The translations under genes were made by a program, and so were the position numbers. From positions 124,001 through 188,000 of the forward strand of contig NZ_JAHKSH010000003.1 of assembly GCF_019720895.1 (NCBI RefSeq): 64,000 nucleotides of DNA, in the 5' to 3' direction. Positions 42,310-51,896 of this stretch are shown here, piece after piece. A model generated the notes under the pieces. That model saw only the letters and a list, made by a program, of their open reading frames with translations. It was not told the origin of the DNA and ran no database searches. Position 1 is the first letter of the stretch; every line of letters begins with the position of its first letter. The stretch comes from Microbacterium salitolerans (GTDB taxonomy: Bacteria > Actinomycetota > Actinomycetes > Actinomycetales > Microbacteriaceae).

Positions 42310-45240
42310 ATGCTCGCGATCCTCGCCGCCTTCGTCGCCCTGGCGATCGCCCTCGTCCCGCTCGCGAAGCCGCTCGGTCCTCGTGTCTTCTACGTCGGCG
42401 CCCTCGTGCCGCTCGCCGGATTCGTCCACGCCGCGGCGATGTCGGGAGACGTCCTCGCCGGCGACATTCCGTTCGAAGAATACGAGTGGATCCGCCCCCT
42501 CGGCATCGACATCTCGATGCGGATGGACACGCTCAGCTGGCTGATGACGCTCATCGTCACGGGCGTCGGTGCGCTCGTGATGATCTACTGCCGCAACTAC
42601 TTCCGCGACAAACACGACGGAATCGGCCGGTTCGCCGGCGTGCTCGCAGCCTTCGCGGGGGCCATGTACGGGCTCGTGCTGACCGACGACCTCATCATGC
42701 TCGTGATGTTCTGGGAGATGACGAGCGTGCTCTCGTACCTCCTCATCGGGCACTCGTTCACGCGCGCCGCGTCGCGTCGCGCCGCCCTGCAGGCGCTGCT
42801 CACGACGACGCTCGGCGGGCTTGTCATGTTCGTCGGCGCGGTGATCCTCACGACTTCCAGCGGCACGACCAGCATCGCCGAGATCCTCGCGTCGCCGCCC
42901 TCGGGCGCGCTCATCGACGCTGCGCTCGTGATGCTGCTCGTCGGCGCCCTCAGCAAGTCGGCGATCTTCCCGTTCCACTTCTGGCTGCCGGGTGCGATGG
43001 CCGCGCCGACGCCCGTCAGCGCCTACCTGCACGCGGCCGCGATGGTGAAGGCGGGCATCTATCTGCTCGCGCGCTTCGCGCCGACGTTCGCCGACGAGAC
43101 GCCGTGGCGGCCGATCCTCGTCACGCTCGGCATCTTCACGATGCTGCTCGGGGGATTCCAGGCGCTGCGCGAGAGCGACCTCAAGCGGATCCTCGCGTAC
43201 GGCACCGTCAGCCAGCTCGGCTTCATCGCGGTCGTCGTGGGGTTCGGCACCCGCGACACGGCGCTCGCGGGCGTCGCGCTGATCCTCGCCCATGCGCTGT
43301 TCAAGGCCGCGCTGTTCCTCGTCGTCGGCGTCATCGACCGCCAGCTCTCGACGCGCGACATCGATCAGCTCAGCGGGCTCGGTCGGCAGGCCCCGACGAT
43401 GGCGATCATCGCGACCGTCGCGGCCGCGTCGATGGCGGGCGTCCCACCGCTCCTGGGCTTCGTCGCCAAGGAGGCCGCGCTCACGTCGCTCCTCGACGCC
43501 GCGCTCGCCGGCAGCGTGTGGGGCTGGATCGCGATCGTGGGCGTGGTCGTCGGATCCATGCTGACAACCGCATATGCGATCCGCTTCGTGTGGGGTGCGT
43601 TCGCCCGCAAGCGCGACGCCCGCGGCCAGCGGCGGCCGGAGACCGTCTGGCCCGACCCTCCGATCGGCTTCCTCTCGACGCCCCTCGTGCTCGCCGCGCT
43701 CACGCTCGCGGGCGGCCTCGTGTCGCCGATGCTCGATCGCGTGCTCGCCCCGTACGCCGACACGGCGGGCGAGGGGCACGTGCACCTGAAGCTCTGGCAC
43801 GGGCTCGAGCCGGCGCTCGGACTGTCCGCTCTGGCGCTCGGCGTCGGCGCACTGATCTTCTGGGCGTCGATCTCGACCGGCTGGGACCGCACAGGCCGCA
43901 TCCTCCGGTTCCAGGCCGCCGACGTCTACTACCTCATCACCCGGGGCGTCGACCGCCTCTCGGTCGCCGTCACGCGCACGACGCAGCGCGGCTCCCTCCC
44001 CGTCTACGTCGGCACCGTGTTCGTCGTGCTCGTCGCAGCGGAGTCCGTCGTGCTGCTCACGGGAGACGGCTTCGAGGCGCACGTCGATGCCTGGCAGCAC
44101 CCGGTCCAGCCCATCGCGGCGCTGCTCATGATCGTCGCTGGCATCATCGCGGTGCGCGCCCGCAAGCGCTTCACGGGCGTCGCCCTCGTGTCGGCGACCG
44201 GGTTCGGCATGATCGTCCTGTTCGCGATCTCCGGCGCTCCGGATCTCGCGGGCACGCAGGTTCTCATCGAGACGGTCACGCTCATCGCGTTCTCGCTCGT
44301 GCTGCGGCGGATCCCCTCGCGCCTCGGCAGCCACAACGGATCCGCTGGCACCGTCGTCCGCGCCATCATCGGCATCGCGGTGGGCGCGACGATGGCCGTC
44401 GTCGCGATCGTCGCCTCGAGCGCGCGGATCGCCGAGCCGGTCTCGACCGCGTGGCCCGAGCTCGCCTACGAGATCGGGCACGGCAAGAACGTCGTCAACG
44501 TCGCCCTCGTCGATCTCCGAGGCTGGGACACCATGGGCGAGCTCAGCGTCCTCGTCCTCGCCGCAACCGGCGTCGCCTCGCTGGTGTTCGTCACGGCGCG
44601 CGGCGACCGAATCGCGGCGGTGCGCGACAAGGCCCGGGAGAGCGTGCCGGCGAGCGCCCGCCGCGCCGCCCGCCGCACCCCGCTCGTCGAGACGACGGAG
44701 GGCGTGCGCGTGCAGACGGCGGAGAACCGCGACCACCCGCGCGCCTGGCTGGTCGGCGGCCAGCGCATGAGCGCCGAGTCGCGCTCCCTCATCCTCGAGG
44801 TCGTCGTGCGGATCCTCTTCCACACGATCATCGTCATCTCGCTCTACCTGCTGTTCGCGGGCCACAATCTCCCCGGCGGCGGCTTCGTCGGCGGGCTCGT
44901 CGCCGGCCTCGCGCTCGTCATGCGGTACGTCGCGGGCGGTCGGTACGAACTCGGCCTCGCGGCCCCGACCGACGCGGGCTACATGCTCGGCTCCGGTCTG
45001 CTCATCGCGGTCGCCACCGCTGTCACGCCGATGTTCTTCGGCGAGGACCCGCTGACGCGCGCGATATGGGAGGCCGACCTGCCGATCGTCGGTCATATCG
45101 AGTTCGTCTCGTCGACGTTCTTCGACATCGGCGTATACCTCGTCGTCGTGGGCCTCGTCCTCGACGTGCTGCGCTCGCTCGGTGCGGAGGTCGACCGCCA
45201 GATCCACGAGACCCCTCCCCGAGAGGTGGTGCGCACATGA
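42310..45240 (+). CDS. mnhA: Na+/H+ antiporter subunit A with fused subunit B domain
   Basis: The 976-residue protein is the large Mrp subunit. Residues 1 to about 760 give some 20 membrane segments related to complex I NuoL, with the conserved Lys and His of the proton path (for example LLVGALSKSAIFPFHFWLPGAM). Residues about 820-960 match MnhB (FHTIIVISLYLLFAGHNLPGGGFVGGL). No separate mnhB follows. It is the first gene of the operon and has GAGGAG before the ATG. The complex exports sodium and controls pH at the cell membrane. Confidence 0.92.
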   Translation: MLAILAAFVALAIALVPLAKPLGPRVFYVGALVPLAGFVHAAAMSGDVLAGDIPFEEYEWIRPLGIDISMRMDTLSWLMTLIVTGVGALVMIYCRNYFRDKHDGIGRFAGVLAAFAGAMYGLVLTDDLIMLVMFWEMTSVLSYLLIGHSFTRAASRRAALQALLTTTLGGLVMFVGAVILTTSSGTTSIAEILASPPSGALIDAALVMLLVGALSKSAIFPFHFWLPGAMAAPTPVSAYLHAAAMVKAGIYLLARFAPTFADETPWRPILVTLGIFTMLLGGFQALRESDLKRILAYGTVSQLGFIAVVVGFGTRDTALAGVALILAHALFKAALFLVVGVIDRQLSTRDIDQLSGLGRQAPTMAIIATVAAASMAGVPPLLGFVAKEAALTSLLDAALAGSVWGWIAIVGVVVGSMLTTAYAIRFVWGAFARKRDARGQRRPETVWPDPPIGFLSTPLVLAALTLAGGLVSPMLDRVLAPYADTAGEGHVHLKLWHGLEPALGLSALALGVGALIFWASISTGWDRTGRILRFQAADVYYLITRGVDRLSVAVTRTTQRGSLPVYVGTVFVVLVAAESVVLLTGDGFEAHVDAWQHPVQPIAALLMIVAGIIAVRARKRFTGVALVSATGFGMIVLFAISGAPDLAGTQVLIETVTLIAFSLVLRRIPSRLGSHNGSAGTVVRAIIGIAVGATMAVVAIVASSARIAEPVSTAWPELAYEIGHGKNVVNVALVDLRGWDTMGELSVLVLAATGVASLVFVTARGDRIAAVRDKARESVPASARRAARRTPLVETTEGVRVQTAENRDHPRAWLVGGQRMSAESRSLILEVVVRILFHTIIVISLYLLFAGHNLPGGGFVGGLVAGLALVMRYVAGGRYELGLAAPTDAGYMLGSGLLIAVATAVTPMFFGEDPLTRAIWEADLPIVGHIEFVSSTFFDIGVYLVVVGLVLDVLRSLGAEVDRQIHETPPREVVRT

Positions 45241-45725
45241 GCGTCTCACTGTCTCTCGTCATCGTCATGGCCGTGCTGTACGCCCTCGGCGTCTACGCGA
45301 TGCTCGAGCGCAGCCTCACGCGGGTGCTCATCGGGTTCCTCCTGCTCGGCAACGCGACGAATCTCCTGCTCCTCATCGCGATGGGCTTCCCCGGCGTCTC
45401 GCCGTTCTACGGCGCCGAGGGAGTGAGCGATCCGCTGCCGCAGGCGCTCATGCTGACGGCGATCGTGATCACCTTCGCGGTCAGCGCCTTCCTCCTCGCC
45501 CTCATCTATCGCTCCTGGCAGCTGGGCGAGGCCGACACCGTGATCGACGATGTCGAGGACCTCGCGCTGCGGGAGCGCGCGGAGGAGACGGAGGACGTGC
45601 TCGAGGACGAGGAGGAGGACGCGGAAGAAGAGGACGAGGCGACCACCGAGTTCATCGATGGCGAGCCTGCCCCGATCACGTCCATGACCGACGAGGTCAA
45701 GAAGGAGACGGGGGGCGAATCGTGA
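45237..45725 (+). CDS. mnhC: Na+/H+ antiporter subunit C
   Basis: The 162-residue protein has three membrane segments in its first 100 residues (NuoK-like, with LLGNATNLLLLIAMG). A strongly acidic tail of about 60 residues follows (runs of Glu and Asp near 110-145). The membrane part is the normal length for MnhC and the acidic tail is an extension. It overlaps mnhA and mnhD by four bases each. Confidence 0.9.
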   Translation: MSVSLSLVIVMAVLYALGVYAMLERSLTRVLIGFLLLGNATNLLLLIAMGFPGVSPFYGAEGVSDPLPQALMLTAIVITFAVSAFLLALIYRSWQLGEADTVIDDVEDLALRERAEETEDVLEDEEEDAEEEDEATTEFIDGEPAPITSMTDEVKKETGGES

Positions 45726-47278
45726 GTCTGCTCGTGCCGCTCTTCGTCGTGCTGCCTCTCCTGGGCGCCGCGCTCACGCTCCTGCTGGGCCGTCGCAGCC
45801 GCATGCAGGTCGCCGTCTCGGTCCTCACCCTCACGGCTACGTTCGTCCTCGCGGTCGTCATGCTCATCGCGGTCGACCTGGGCACGCCCCTCGCCGTGTC
45901 GGTCGGCGGCTGGCCTCTTCCCTTCGGCATCGTGCTCTACGTCGATCGCCTCGCCGCCCTGCTCGTGGCGGTCTCGAGCATCGTGCTGCTCGCCGTCCTC
46001 CTCTTCTCCGTCGCCCAGGGCGCGGCCGACGGCGACTCCGAGACGCCGATCTCGATCTTCCACCCGTCGTATCTGATCCTCGCGGCGGGCATCTTCAACG
46101 CGTTCATCGCGGGCGACCTGTTCAACCTCTACGTCGGCTTCGAGATCCTGCTCGTCGCCTCATACGTGCTGATCACGCTCGGATCCACGGAGTCGCGCAT
46201 CCGCACCGGCACGGTGTACGTCGTCGTCTCGCTCGTGTCGAGCATCATCTTCCTGTCGGCGATCGCCGTCATCTACGGCGCGCTCGGCACCGTGAACATG
46301 GCGCAGATCGCCGAGCGCATGACCGAGATCCCGCCCGATGTGCAGATGGTGCTGCACATCCTGCTGCTGCTCGGATTCGCGATCAAGGCGGCGATCTTCC
46401 CGCTGTCGTTCTGGCTGCCCGACTCGTATCCGACGGCGCCCGCACCCGTCACCGCTGTGTTCGCGGGACTCCTGACGAAGGTTGGCGTCTACGCGATCAT
46501 CCGCACCGAGACGCAGCTCTTCCATGACAGCGACCTCAACCTCGTCCTCGCGATCCTCGCGATCGCGACGATGATCGTGGGGATCCTCGGCGCCGTCGCG
46601 CAGGCCGAGCTGAAGCGGATCCTCTCGTTCACGCTCGTGAGCCACGTCGGCTACATGGTGTTCGGCATCTCGATCGCGACCGAGGCCGCGGTGGGCGCGA
46701 CGGTCTACTACATGGTCCACCACATCGTGGTGCAGACGACGCTGTTCCTCGCGGTCGGGCTCATCGAGCGGTTCGCGGGGTCCACCTCGATCCTGCGAGT
46801 CAAGGGCCTCGTCGTGGCGGCGCCGTTCATCTCCGCGCTCTATCTGGTTCCCGCGCTGAACCTGGGCGGCATCCCGCCGTTCTCGGGCTTCATCGGAAAG
46901 TTCGCGCTGTTCGACGCCGCCGCGCAGGTGGGAACGCCCATCATGTGGGTCGCGATCGGCGCCGGGGTCCTGACGTCGCTGCTCACGCTCTATGCGCTCA
47001 TGCGCGCGTGGAATCTCGCGTTCTGGCGCGAGAAGGACGACTCGACGGAGACCGAGGCGCGGATCGACTATCTGTCGCGGGCACCCGCCGCCGACGAGCA
47101 GAACACGAAGCGCGAGATCCCCCGCATCATGTCGGGTGCCGCCGTCGGCATGGTCGCGATCACGCTGGGGCTCACGGTCTTCGCGGGTCCGATCTACGAC
47201 ATCTGCGAGCGCGTCGGCGAGTCCCTGCTGCAGCCCATCTCCCTCGTCGAGCTCGAGGGGGTGGAGCAGGACTCATGA
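45722..47278 (+). CDS. mnhD: Na+/H+ antiporter subunit D
   Basis: The 518-residue protein resembles NuoN/NuoM, with about 14 membrane segments and the conserved AIKAAIFPLSFWLPDSYPTAPAPVTAVFAGLLTKVGVY core near residues 220-257. It forms a proton half-channel of the Mrp complex. The GTG start overlaps the mnhC stop. The C-terminal region past the last channel helix is charged. Confidence 0.92.
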   Translation: MSLLVPLFVVLPLLGAALTLLLGRRSRMQVAVSVLTLTATFVLAVVMLIAVDLGTPLAVSVGGWPLPFGIVLYVDRLAALLVAVSSIVLLAVLLFSVAQGAADGDSETPISIFHPSYLILAAGIFNAFIAGDLFNLYVGFEILLVASYVLITLGSTESRIRTGTVYVVVSLVSSIIFLSAIAVIYGALGTVNMAQIAERMTEIPPDVQMVLHILLLLGFAIKAAIFPLSFWLPDSYPTAPAPVTAVFAGLLTKVGVYAIIRTETQLFHDSDLNLVLAILAIATMIVGILGAVAQAELKRILSFTLVSHVGYMVFGISIATEAAVGATVYYMVHHIVVQTTLFLAVGLIERFAGSTSILRVKGLVVAAPFISALYLVPALNLGGIPPFSGFIGKFALFDAAAQVGTPIMWVAIGAGVLTSLLTLYALMRAWNLAFWREKDDSTETEARIDYLSRAPAADEQNTKREIPRIMSGAAVGMVAITLGLTVFAGPIYDICERVGESLLQPISLVELEGVEQDS

Positions 47279-47844
47279 GCCTTCGGTCGTGGATCCGTCA
47301 CGCGTGGACGCAGCTGCCGTTCTTCGGGTGGCTCGTGCTGCTCTGGATGATGCTCTGGGGCCAATTCACCTGGCTCGCGCTGATCACGGGCATTGCGGTC
47401 GCGATCGTCGTGACGACCGTGTTCCGCCTGCCGGCCGCCGAGCTGACGGGCCGCATCAACCCGTGGTGGATGATCGTGGATCTCGGCTGGTTCGTCATCG
47501 AGCTCGTCTCCGGCGCGCTGCAGGTGGCGTGGCAGACCGTCCAGCCCCACCCGCCCTCGGCCGCGATCGTGCGTGCGCCGCTCCGCGTCGATGACGACCT
47601 CATCATGACGCACGTCTCCGTCGCCCTGTCGCTCGTGCCCGGCACGACGGTGCTCGAGGCCGATCGCACGAATCGCGTGCTCTACCTGCACGCGATCGGT
47701 CCGACGACACCTGATCAGATCGAGGATGTGCGACGCAGCGCCCTTGAGTGGGAGGCGCGGATCGTCCGTGCCGTCGGATCCCGGGCCGAGCTCGCGCTCG
47801 TGCGCGAGAAGGTGCGTCCGTTCGTCGAGAGGAGCGCATCATGA
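47275..47844 (+). CDS. mnhE: Na+/H+ antiporter subunit E
   Basis: The 189-residue protein has two to three N-terminal membrane segments and a soluble C-terminal half with the typical MnhE pattern (HVSVALSLVPGTTVLEADRTNRVLYLHAIG). It overlaps mnhD and mnhF by four bases each. It is needed for assembly and activity of the Mrp complex. Confidence 0.9.
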   Translation: MSLRSWIRHAWTQLPFFGWLVLLWMMLWGQFTWLALITGIAVAIVVTTVFRLPAAELTGRINPWWMIVDLGWFVIELVSGALQVAWQTVQPHPPSAAIVRAPLRVDDDLIMTHVSVALSLVPGTTVLEADRTNRVLYLHAIGPTTPDQIEDVRRSALEWEARIVRAVGSRAELALVREKVRPFVERSAS

Positions 47845-48128
47845 CCATCCAGGGCGTGCTCGTCGCGGCGATCGTCGTCGTGTTCGCGGTGGCGGCGATC
47901 CTCGCGATCATCCGCATGACGATCGGCCCATCGATCCTCGACCGCGCGGTCGCGAGCGATGTGCTGCTCACCGAGGTGCTGTGCGTCATGGGCGCAGAGG
48001 CGGTCATCCATCAGCGCACCGACACGCTGCCGGTGATGCTCATGATCGCCGCGACGGGGATCCTCGGCACCATCGCCGTCGCCCGCTTCGTCGCGCGTCG
48101 CGACCGCGGGGCAGGGGGTGAGGGCTGA
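47841..48128 (+). CDS. mnhF: Na+/H+ antiporter subunit F
   Basis: The 95-residue protein has three membrane segments and the GPSILDRAVASDVLL block typical of MnhF. It overlaps the neighbouring genes (ATGA at the start, a shared A in TGATG at the end). Confidence 0.9.
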   Translation: MTIQGVLVAAIVVVFAVAAILAIIRMTIGPSILDRAVASDVLLTEVLCVMGAEAVIHQRTDTLPVMLMIAATGILGTIAVARFVARRDRGAGGEG

Positions 48129-48475
48129 TGCTCCTCGAGATCGCCTCGCTCGTCCTCGTGCTGTGCGGGGCGCTGCTGTGCCTGACGGCTGCGATCGGCC
48201 TGCTGCGATTCCGGGACGTGCCCTCGCGCCTGCACGCCGCGACGAAGCCGCAGGTGCTCGGACTCCTGCTCATCGCGATCGGCATCGCCCTGTCGCTGCA
48301 GTCGTGGGCGGTCGTCGCCTTCGTGGTGCCGGTGGTCCTCATCCAGATGGCGACCGCGCCCCTCGCCGCCCACATGGTCGGGCGGCAGGCGTATCGCAAC
48401 GGCTCGATCGACCGTACGAACCTGGTGATCGACGAGCTGGCGGACGACGCCGACGCGCAGGACGAGCGCGGATAG
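48128..48475 (+). CDS. mnhG: Na+/H+ antiporter subunit G
   Basis: The 115-residue protein has three membrane segments and the RFRDVPSRLHAATKPQVLGLLLI motif that defines MnhG. It is the last gene of the six-gene operon and is followed closely by a convergent gene. Confidence 0.9.
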   Translation: MLLEIASLVLVLCGALLCLTAAIGLLRFRDVPSRLHAATKPQVLGLLLIAIGIALSLQSWAVVAFVVPVVLIQMATAPLAAHMVGRQAYRNGSIDRTNLVIDELADDADAQDERG

Positions 48476-48504
48476 CCGTCGACGCGGGACCGGCTCGAGA
48501 CGGC

Positions 48505-49209
48505 TCAGGTCTTCGTGAAGCGGGTCGTCACGTCGGCGATCAGAGGGCGCGCGACGATCACGAGGAATGAGATCCACACGACCTGGAACAGCCACAGGAC
48601 GGCTTCCGTGGTGAAGAACACGGTGGCGACCGCCACGGTGAGGAGCGCGAGTTCTCCGAGGGTCACGGACCACCTCCGTCCGATGTAGAAGGCGGCGAGT
48701 CGTGCGGTGTCGCGCCAGCGGAACGAGAAGAACGTCGCGATCAGGAGTGCGTTGACGCCCCACAGCAGGAACAGGACGCCGAGGGTGAGGAGGATGCCCG
48801 CGTAGGCGGCCGGGATGCCCGCATCATCGAGCGAAACCATCCCACCCGAGATCAGGGAGAGCGCGGCCATCGCAGGCGTCCACACTCGCAGCGCATCGGA
48901 CCAGCCCAGTCTCAGACCGCGGAGGAACCTCCGCGCGGGCGCGAGTTCGTCACCTGGCTCTCGCTCGTGCAATGCGAACAGCGCGGCCGACAGCGCAGGT
49001 GCCGAGAGCACGAAGCACAGCGGAACGAGAGGCACATTCGACGCACTGCGCTCGAGCAGGAGAAGGAGTGCGACGGTCGGCGACGACCCCGCGCACAGCA
49101 GCACCCCGATGACGAGGTGTGTGTACACGAGGGCCGCCGCCCGAGAGAGCACGCCGGATCCGAAACCGTCCGCCTGCGCGGCCTTCCGCGCGTTCGATCC
49201 TGTGCTCAC
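48505..49209 (-). CDS. YesL-like (DUF624) membrane protein
   Basis: The 234-residue protein has about five membrane segments and the YesL-type pattern, including SPALSAALFALHEREPG and WGVNALLIATFFSFRWRDTARL. YesL genes accompany sugar ABC importers of the LplABC/YesOPQ type; their role is unknown, perhaps assembly of the importer. Here it follows the binding-protein gene by 14 bases. The GTG start is preferred over the upstream frame because AAAGGGG lies before it. Confidence 0.78.
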   Translation of the reverse strand: MSTGSNARKAAQADGFGSGVLSRAAALVYTHLVIGVLLCAGSSPTVALLLLLERSASNVPLVPLCFVLSAPALSAALFALHEREPGDELAPARRFLRGLRLGWSDALRVWTPAMAALSLISGGMVSLDDAGIPAAYAGILLTLGVLFLLWGVNALLIATFFSFRWRDTARLAAFYIGRRWSVTLGELALLTVAVATVFFTTEAVLWLFQVVWISFLVIVARPLIADVTTRFTKT

Positions 49210-49223
49210 CGTCGTCGCCCCTT

Positions 49224-50888
49224 TCAGGAACCCGTGCCGGCGGCTTCGTTGACGGTCGCGACGAACTCGTCCATGCCCGTCGCGCGAAGCTCCTCGATGT
49301 AGGCGTCCCACTCATCGAGCGGCCGGTCCCCCTTGATGAACTGCGCGGTCGCCGTCATGGCGATGTCCTGCAGGTTCGTCTGCGTGATCGAGATCTCTTC
49401 GCGCTGCAGGTCGGAGAGCGGCATCGCCGGTCCGGCATCCGCGATCTCCTTCTCGGCGTTCATCGTGTTCTGGAAGTCGGCTACTTCGTCCGTCAGCATC
49501 GACAGGAGGAGGTCTGTCGTGGATCCGTGCGAGAGCGACCACACGCCGTTGTAGTAGCCGAAGTCGGTGTTGAGCTGCTTCGGGTCATCACCGGCCTGCG
49601 GGTTGACGCCGTTCCAGTCGATGCCGGCCTCGAGCGTGCGCGCGTCGCCGTCGCGGGTGAAGGTCTCGCCCTCGACGCCCCACTTGGCGAACTCGAGCCC
49701 TTCGTCGCCGAAGTACTGCCAGTCGATGTACTGCAGGAGCGCTTCGAAGTACGGCTTGTCGGCGGCCGCCGACGAGATCGCGATTCCGGACTCGAACCGT
49801 CCGCCGGTCGTCGCGTCCATCATGTTGCCCGCGGGGCCGCCCGGCACGATGATGTTCCGCAGCTCAGCCTCGTCGTTGCCCGTCTCCTCGAGGCCCTGTC
49901 GGTAGACGTTGATCTCCTGCGAGTTGGACCCGAGGGCCGCGACCTTGCCCGTGGTCAGCTTCGCGCGTGCCGCGTCGTCGTCCTGCGTCAGCCCGGCTGG
50001 GTCGAGCAGTCCGTCCTCCACGAGGCCGTGGAAGTAGGTGACGAGATCTTTGTATCCGTCCTGGGCGCCCGTGTACTCGAACTCGGAGCCGTTCCAGGTC
50101 ACGCCGTCGCCGAATCCCCAGCCGGCTTCCGTGCCGAAGTTGCCGGCGGCCGCCTGCAGCGTCGCCTCCATCGGGCCGTTGATGCTCCAGCGCTCCGTGT
50201 ACGGGTAGTCGAGGTCGGGGTTCTCCTGTTGGATGATCGCGAGCTGCTCGGCGAACTCCTCCCACGTCTCGGGATCCTCGAGCCCGGCCTCTTCCCACAG
50301 ATCAGATCGGATCGCGATGGTGTAGTCGGGCTTCGCCTGTTCGAGCAGCCCGGGGAGGACGAAGAAGTCTCCGTCGGCGTTGCGGGTGCGGTCGAGATCC
50401 TCTTCGAGGCCCCACTTCTCGATCTTGTCCTGGAAGTTCGGCATGTAGTCGAGATAGTCCGATACCGGGAGCAGCGCGCCTCCCGCGGTCAGGGCCTGGA
50501 CGTCGGCGACGTATGTGGAGGGGATGATGTCGGCGGCGTCGCCCGAGCTGATCAGCAGGGCGCGCTTCTGCTCCCAGTCGGACAGCGGGATCGTCTGCAT
50601 GTCGAAGGTGACACCGTGGTCCTCGTCGAGGTGCGTGAGGATCGACCAGTCGTCCTGCACGGGGTAGTTCGGGTGGTCGCGATACATGAGCCCGAACGTG
50701 ACGGGTTCGGTCGCCTCGAAGGTGTCGCCGACCCCGAAGTCCTCCATCGCGCCGACCGACTGGTCATCGCCGATGGTGGCATCGCCGTCGGATCCGTCTG
50801 GATCTCCCGTGCTGCCTGAGCAGGCGCTCAGGCCGAGAGCGAGAATGGCGGTACCGCTGATCGCGAGCGCCGTGTGTCGGGTTCTCAT
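49224..50888 (-). CDS. Oligosaccharide ABC transporter substrate-binding lipoprotein (LplA/YtcQ type)
   Basis: The 554-residue precursor has a lipobox LSA-C near residue 23. Its length and segments such as YPYTERWSINGPMEATLQAAAGNFGT and KWGVEGETFTRDGDARTLEAG are typical of the large binding proteins that deliver oligosaccharides to LplB/LplC-type permeases. GGAGG precedes the ATG. The substrate is unknown; pairing with a GH35-like enzyme hints at a galactoside or related plant glycan. Confidence 0.87.
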   Translation of the reverse strand: MRTRHTALAISGTAILALGLSACSGSTGDPDGSDGDATIGDDQSVGAMEDFGVGDTFEATEPVTFGLMYRDHPNYPVQDDWSILTHLDEDHGVTFDMQTIPLSDWEQKRALLISSGDAADIIPSTYVADVQALTAGGALLPVSDYLDYMPNFQDKIEKWGLEEDLDRTRNADGDFFVLPGLLEQAKPDYTIAIRSDLWEEAGLEDPETWEEFAEQLAIIQQENPDLDYPYTERWSINGPMEATLQAAAGNFGTEAGWGFGDGVTWNGSEFEYTGAQDGYKDLVTYFHGLVEDGLLDPAGLTQDDDAARAKLTTGKVAALGSNSQEINVYRQGLEETGNDEAELRNIIVPGGPAGNMMDATTGGRFESGIAISSAAADKPYFEALLQYIDWQYFGDEGLEFAKWGVEGETFTRDGDARTLEAGIDWNGVNPQAGDDPKQLNTDFGYYNGVWSLSHGSTTDLLLSMLTDEVADFQNTMNAEKEIADAGPAMPLSDLQREEISITQTNLQDIAMTATAQFIKGDRPLDEWDAYIEELRATGMDEFVATVNEAAGTGS

Positions 50889-50966
50889 CTTTCCTCCGGT
50901 GCTGTGTGCGTCGCACGCATCGTCGCCTGCGACTGCTCTGTGGTGGTCACGGATCCGGCGCACGGC

Positions 50967-51896
50967 TCAGCCCTTGACGGAGCCGAGCATCACGCCGGAC
51001 ACGAAGTACTTCTGGATGAAGGGGTAGAGGCAGACGATCGGCAGGACCGTCAGGATCGTCGTGACGGCTTTGACGTTCGCGCCGATCTGAACGGCGTTGT
51101 CGCTCAGGCCCTCGCCGGTACCCGTCGCACCCGCGATGATGTTCCTGAGGAAGACGGTGACGGGATAGAGGCTCGGATCGTCCATGTAGAGGAAGGCCTG
51201 GAACCACGAGTTCCAGAACGCGACGGCATAGAACAGCACCATCGTCGCGATCACCGCCTTGCTGAGGGGGAGCACGACCCGGAAGAAGATGCCGTAGGTG
51301 GACAGCCCGTCGATCGCCGCGGCCTCCTCGAGCTCGGTCGGGAAGGCCTCGAAGAACGCCTTCATCACGAGCAGGTTGAACACGTTGATCGCCTGCGGGA
51401 GCACGATCGCCCAGAGTGTGTTCTTGAAGCCGAGCTCCGAGATGAGGATGTAGTTCGGGATCAGGCCGCCGGTGAAGAACATCGTGAAGAGCGCGAGCCC
51501 GATGAGGAACGTGCGTCCCTTGAGATGATGCTTGGAGAGCACATAGGCGAAGGTCGTCGTGAGGGCCATCGCGATGATCGTCGCGACGATCGTGTACAGG
51601 ATCGTGTTGCGGTAGTTGACCCAGAACAGCTCCTGGGACACGACGCTCTCGAGCGTCGTGAGGTTGAATCCGATCGGCCAGAGAAAGACTTCGCCGGCGT
51701 TGATCGCGGCCTCCGAGCTGAAGGCTCGCGCGGCGAGGTTGACGAAGGGGTAGAGGGTGACGAGGCCGATGAGCACCAGCACGACCGCGTTCACGACGGT
51801 GAAGATGCGGTAGCCGCGAGTTGGCCTGATCTGCCGGGTCGACGCCCGAACTCCGGCGATGTCCGGCGGTGCGGATGAGGTCTCGGGTGTGGTCAC
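50967..51896 (-). CDS. Sugar ABC transporter permease (LplC type)
   Basis: The 309-residue protein has six membrane segments and an EAA loop reading LEEAAAIDGLSTYGIFFRVVLPLSKA near residues 205-230. The GTG start overlaps the previous permease stop (GTGA); the adjoining GTG one codon earlier is also possible. The GLIPNYILISELGFKNTLWAI section is typical of the LplC group. No ATPase gene is present in the operon. Confidence 0.9.
   Translation of the reverse strand: MTTPETSSAPPDIAGVRASTRQIRPTRGYRIFTVVNAVVLVLIGLVTLYPFVNLAARAFSSEAAINAGEVFLWPIGFNLTTLESVVSQELFWVNYRNTILYTIVATIIAMALTTTFAYVLSKHHLKGRTFLIGLALFTMFFTGGLIPNYILISELGFKNTLWAIVLPQAINVFNLLVMKAFFEAFPTELEEAAAIDGLSTYGIFFRVVLPLSKAVIATMVLFYAVAFWNSWFQAFLYMDDPSLYPVTVFLRNIIAGATGTGEGLSDNAVQIGANVKAVTTILTVLPIVCLYPFIQKYFVSGVMLGSVKG

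Noticed and set aside
42124-45249. Reverse-strand open frame of over 1000 codons opposite mnhA
   Set aside because: Extremely charged Arg/Asp/Glu composition with no domain; it is the shadow of a high-GC gene whose forward product is clearly a membrane protein.
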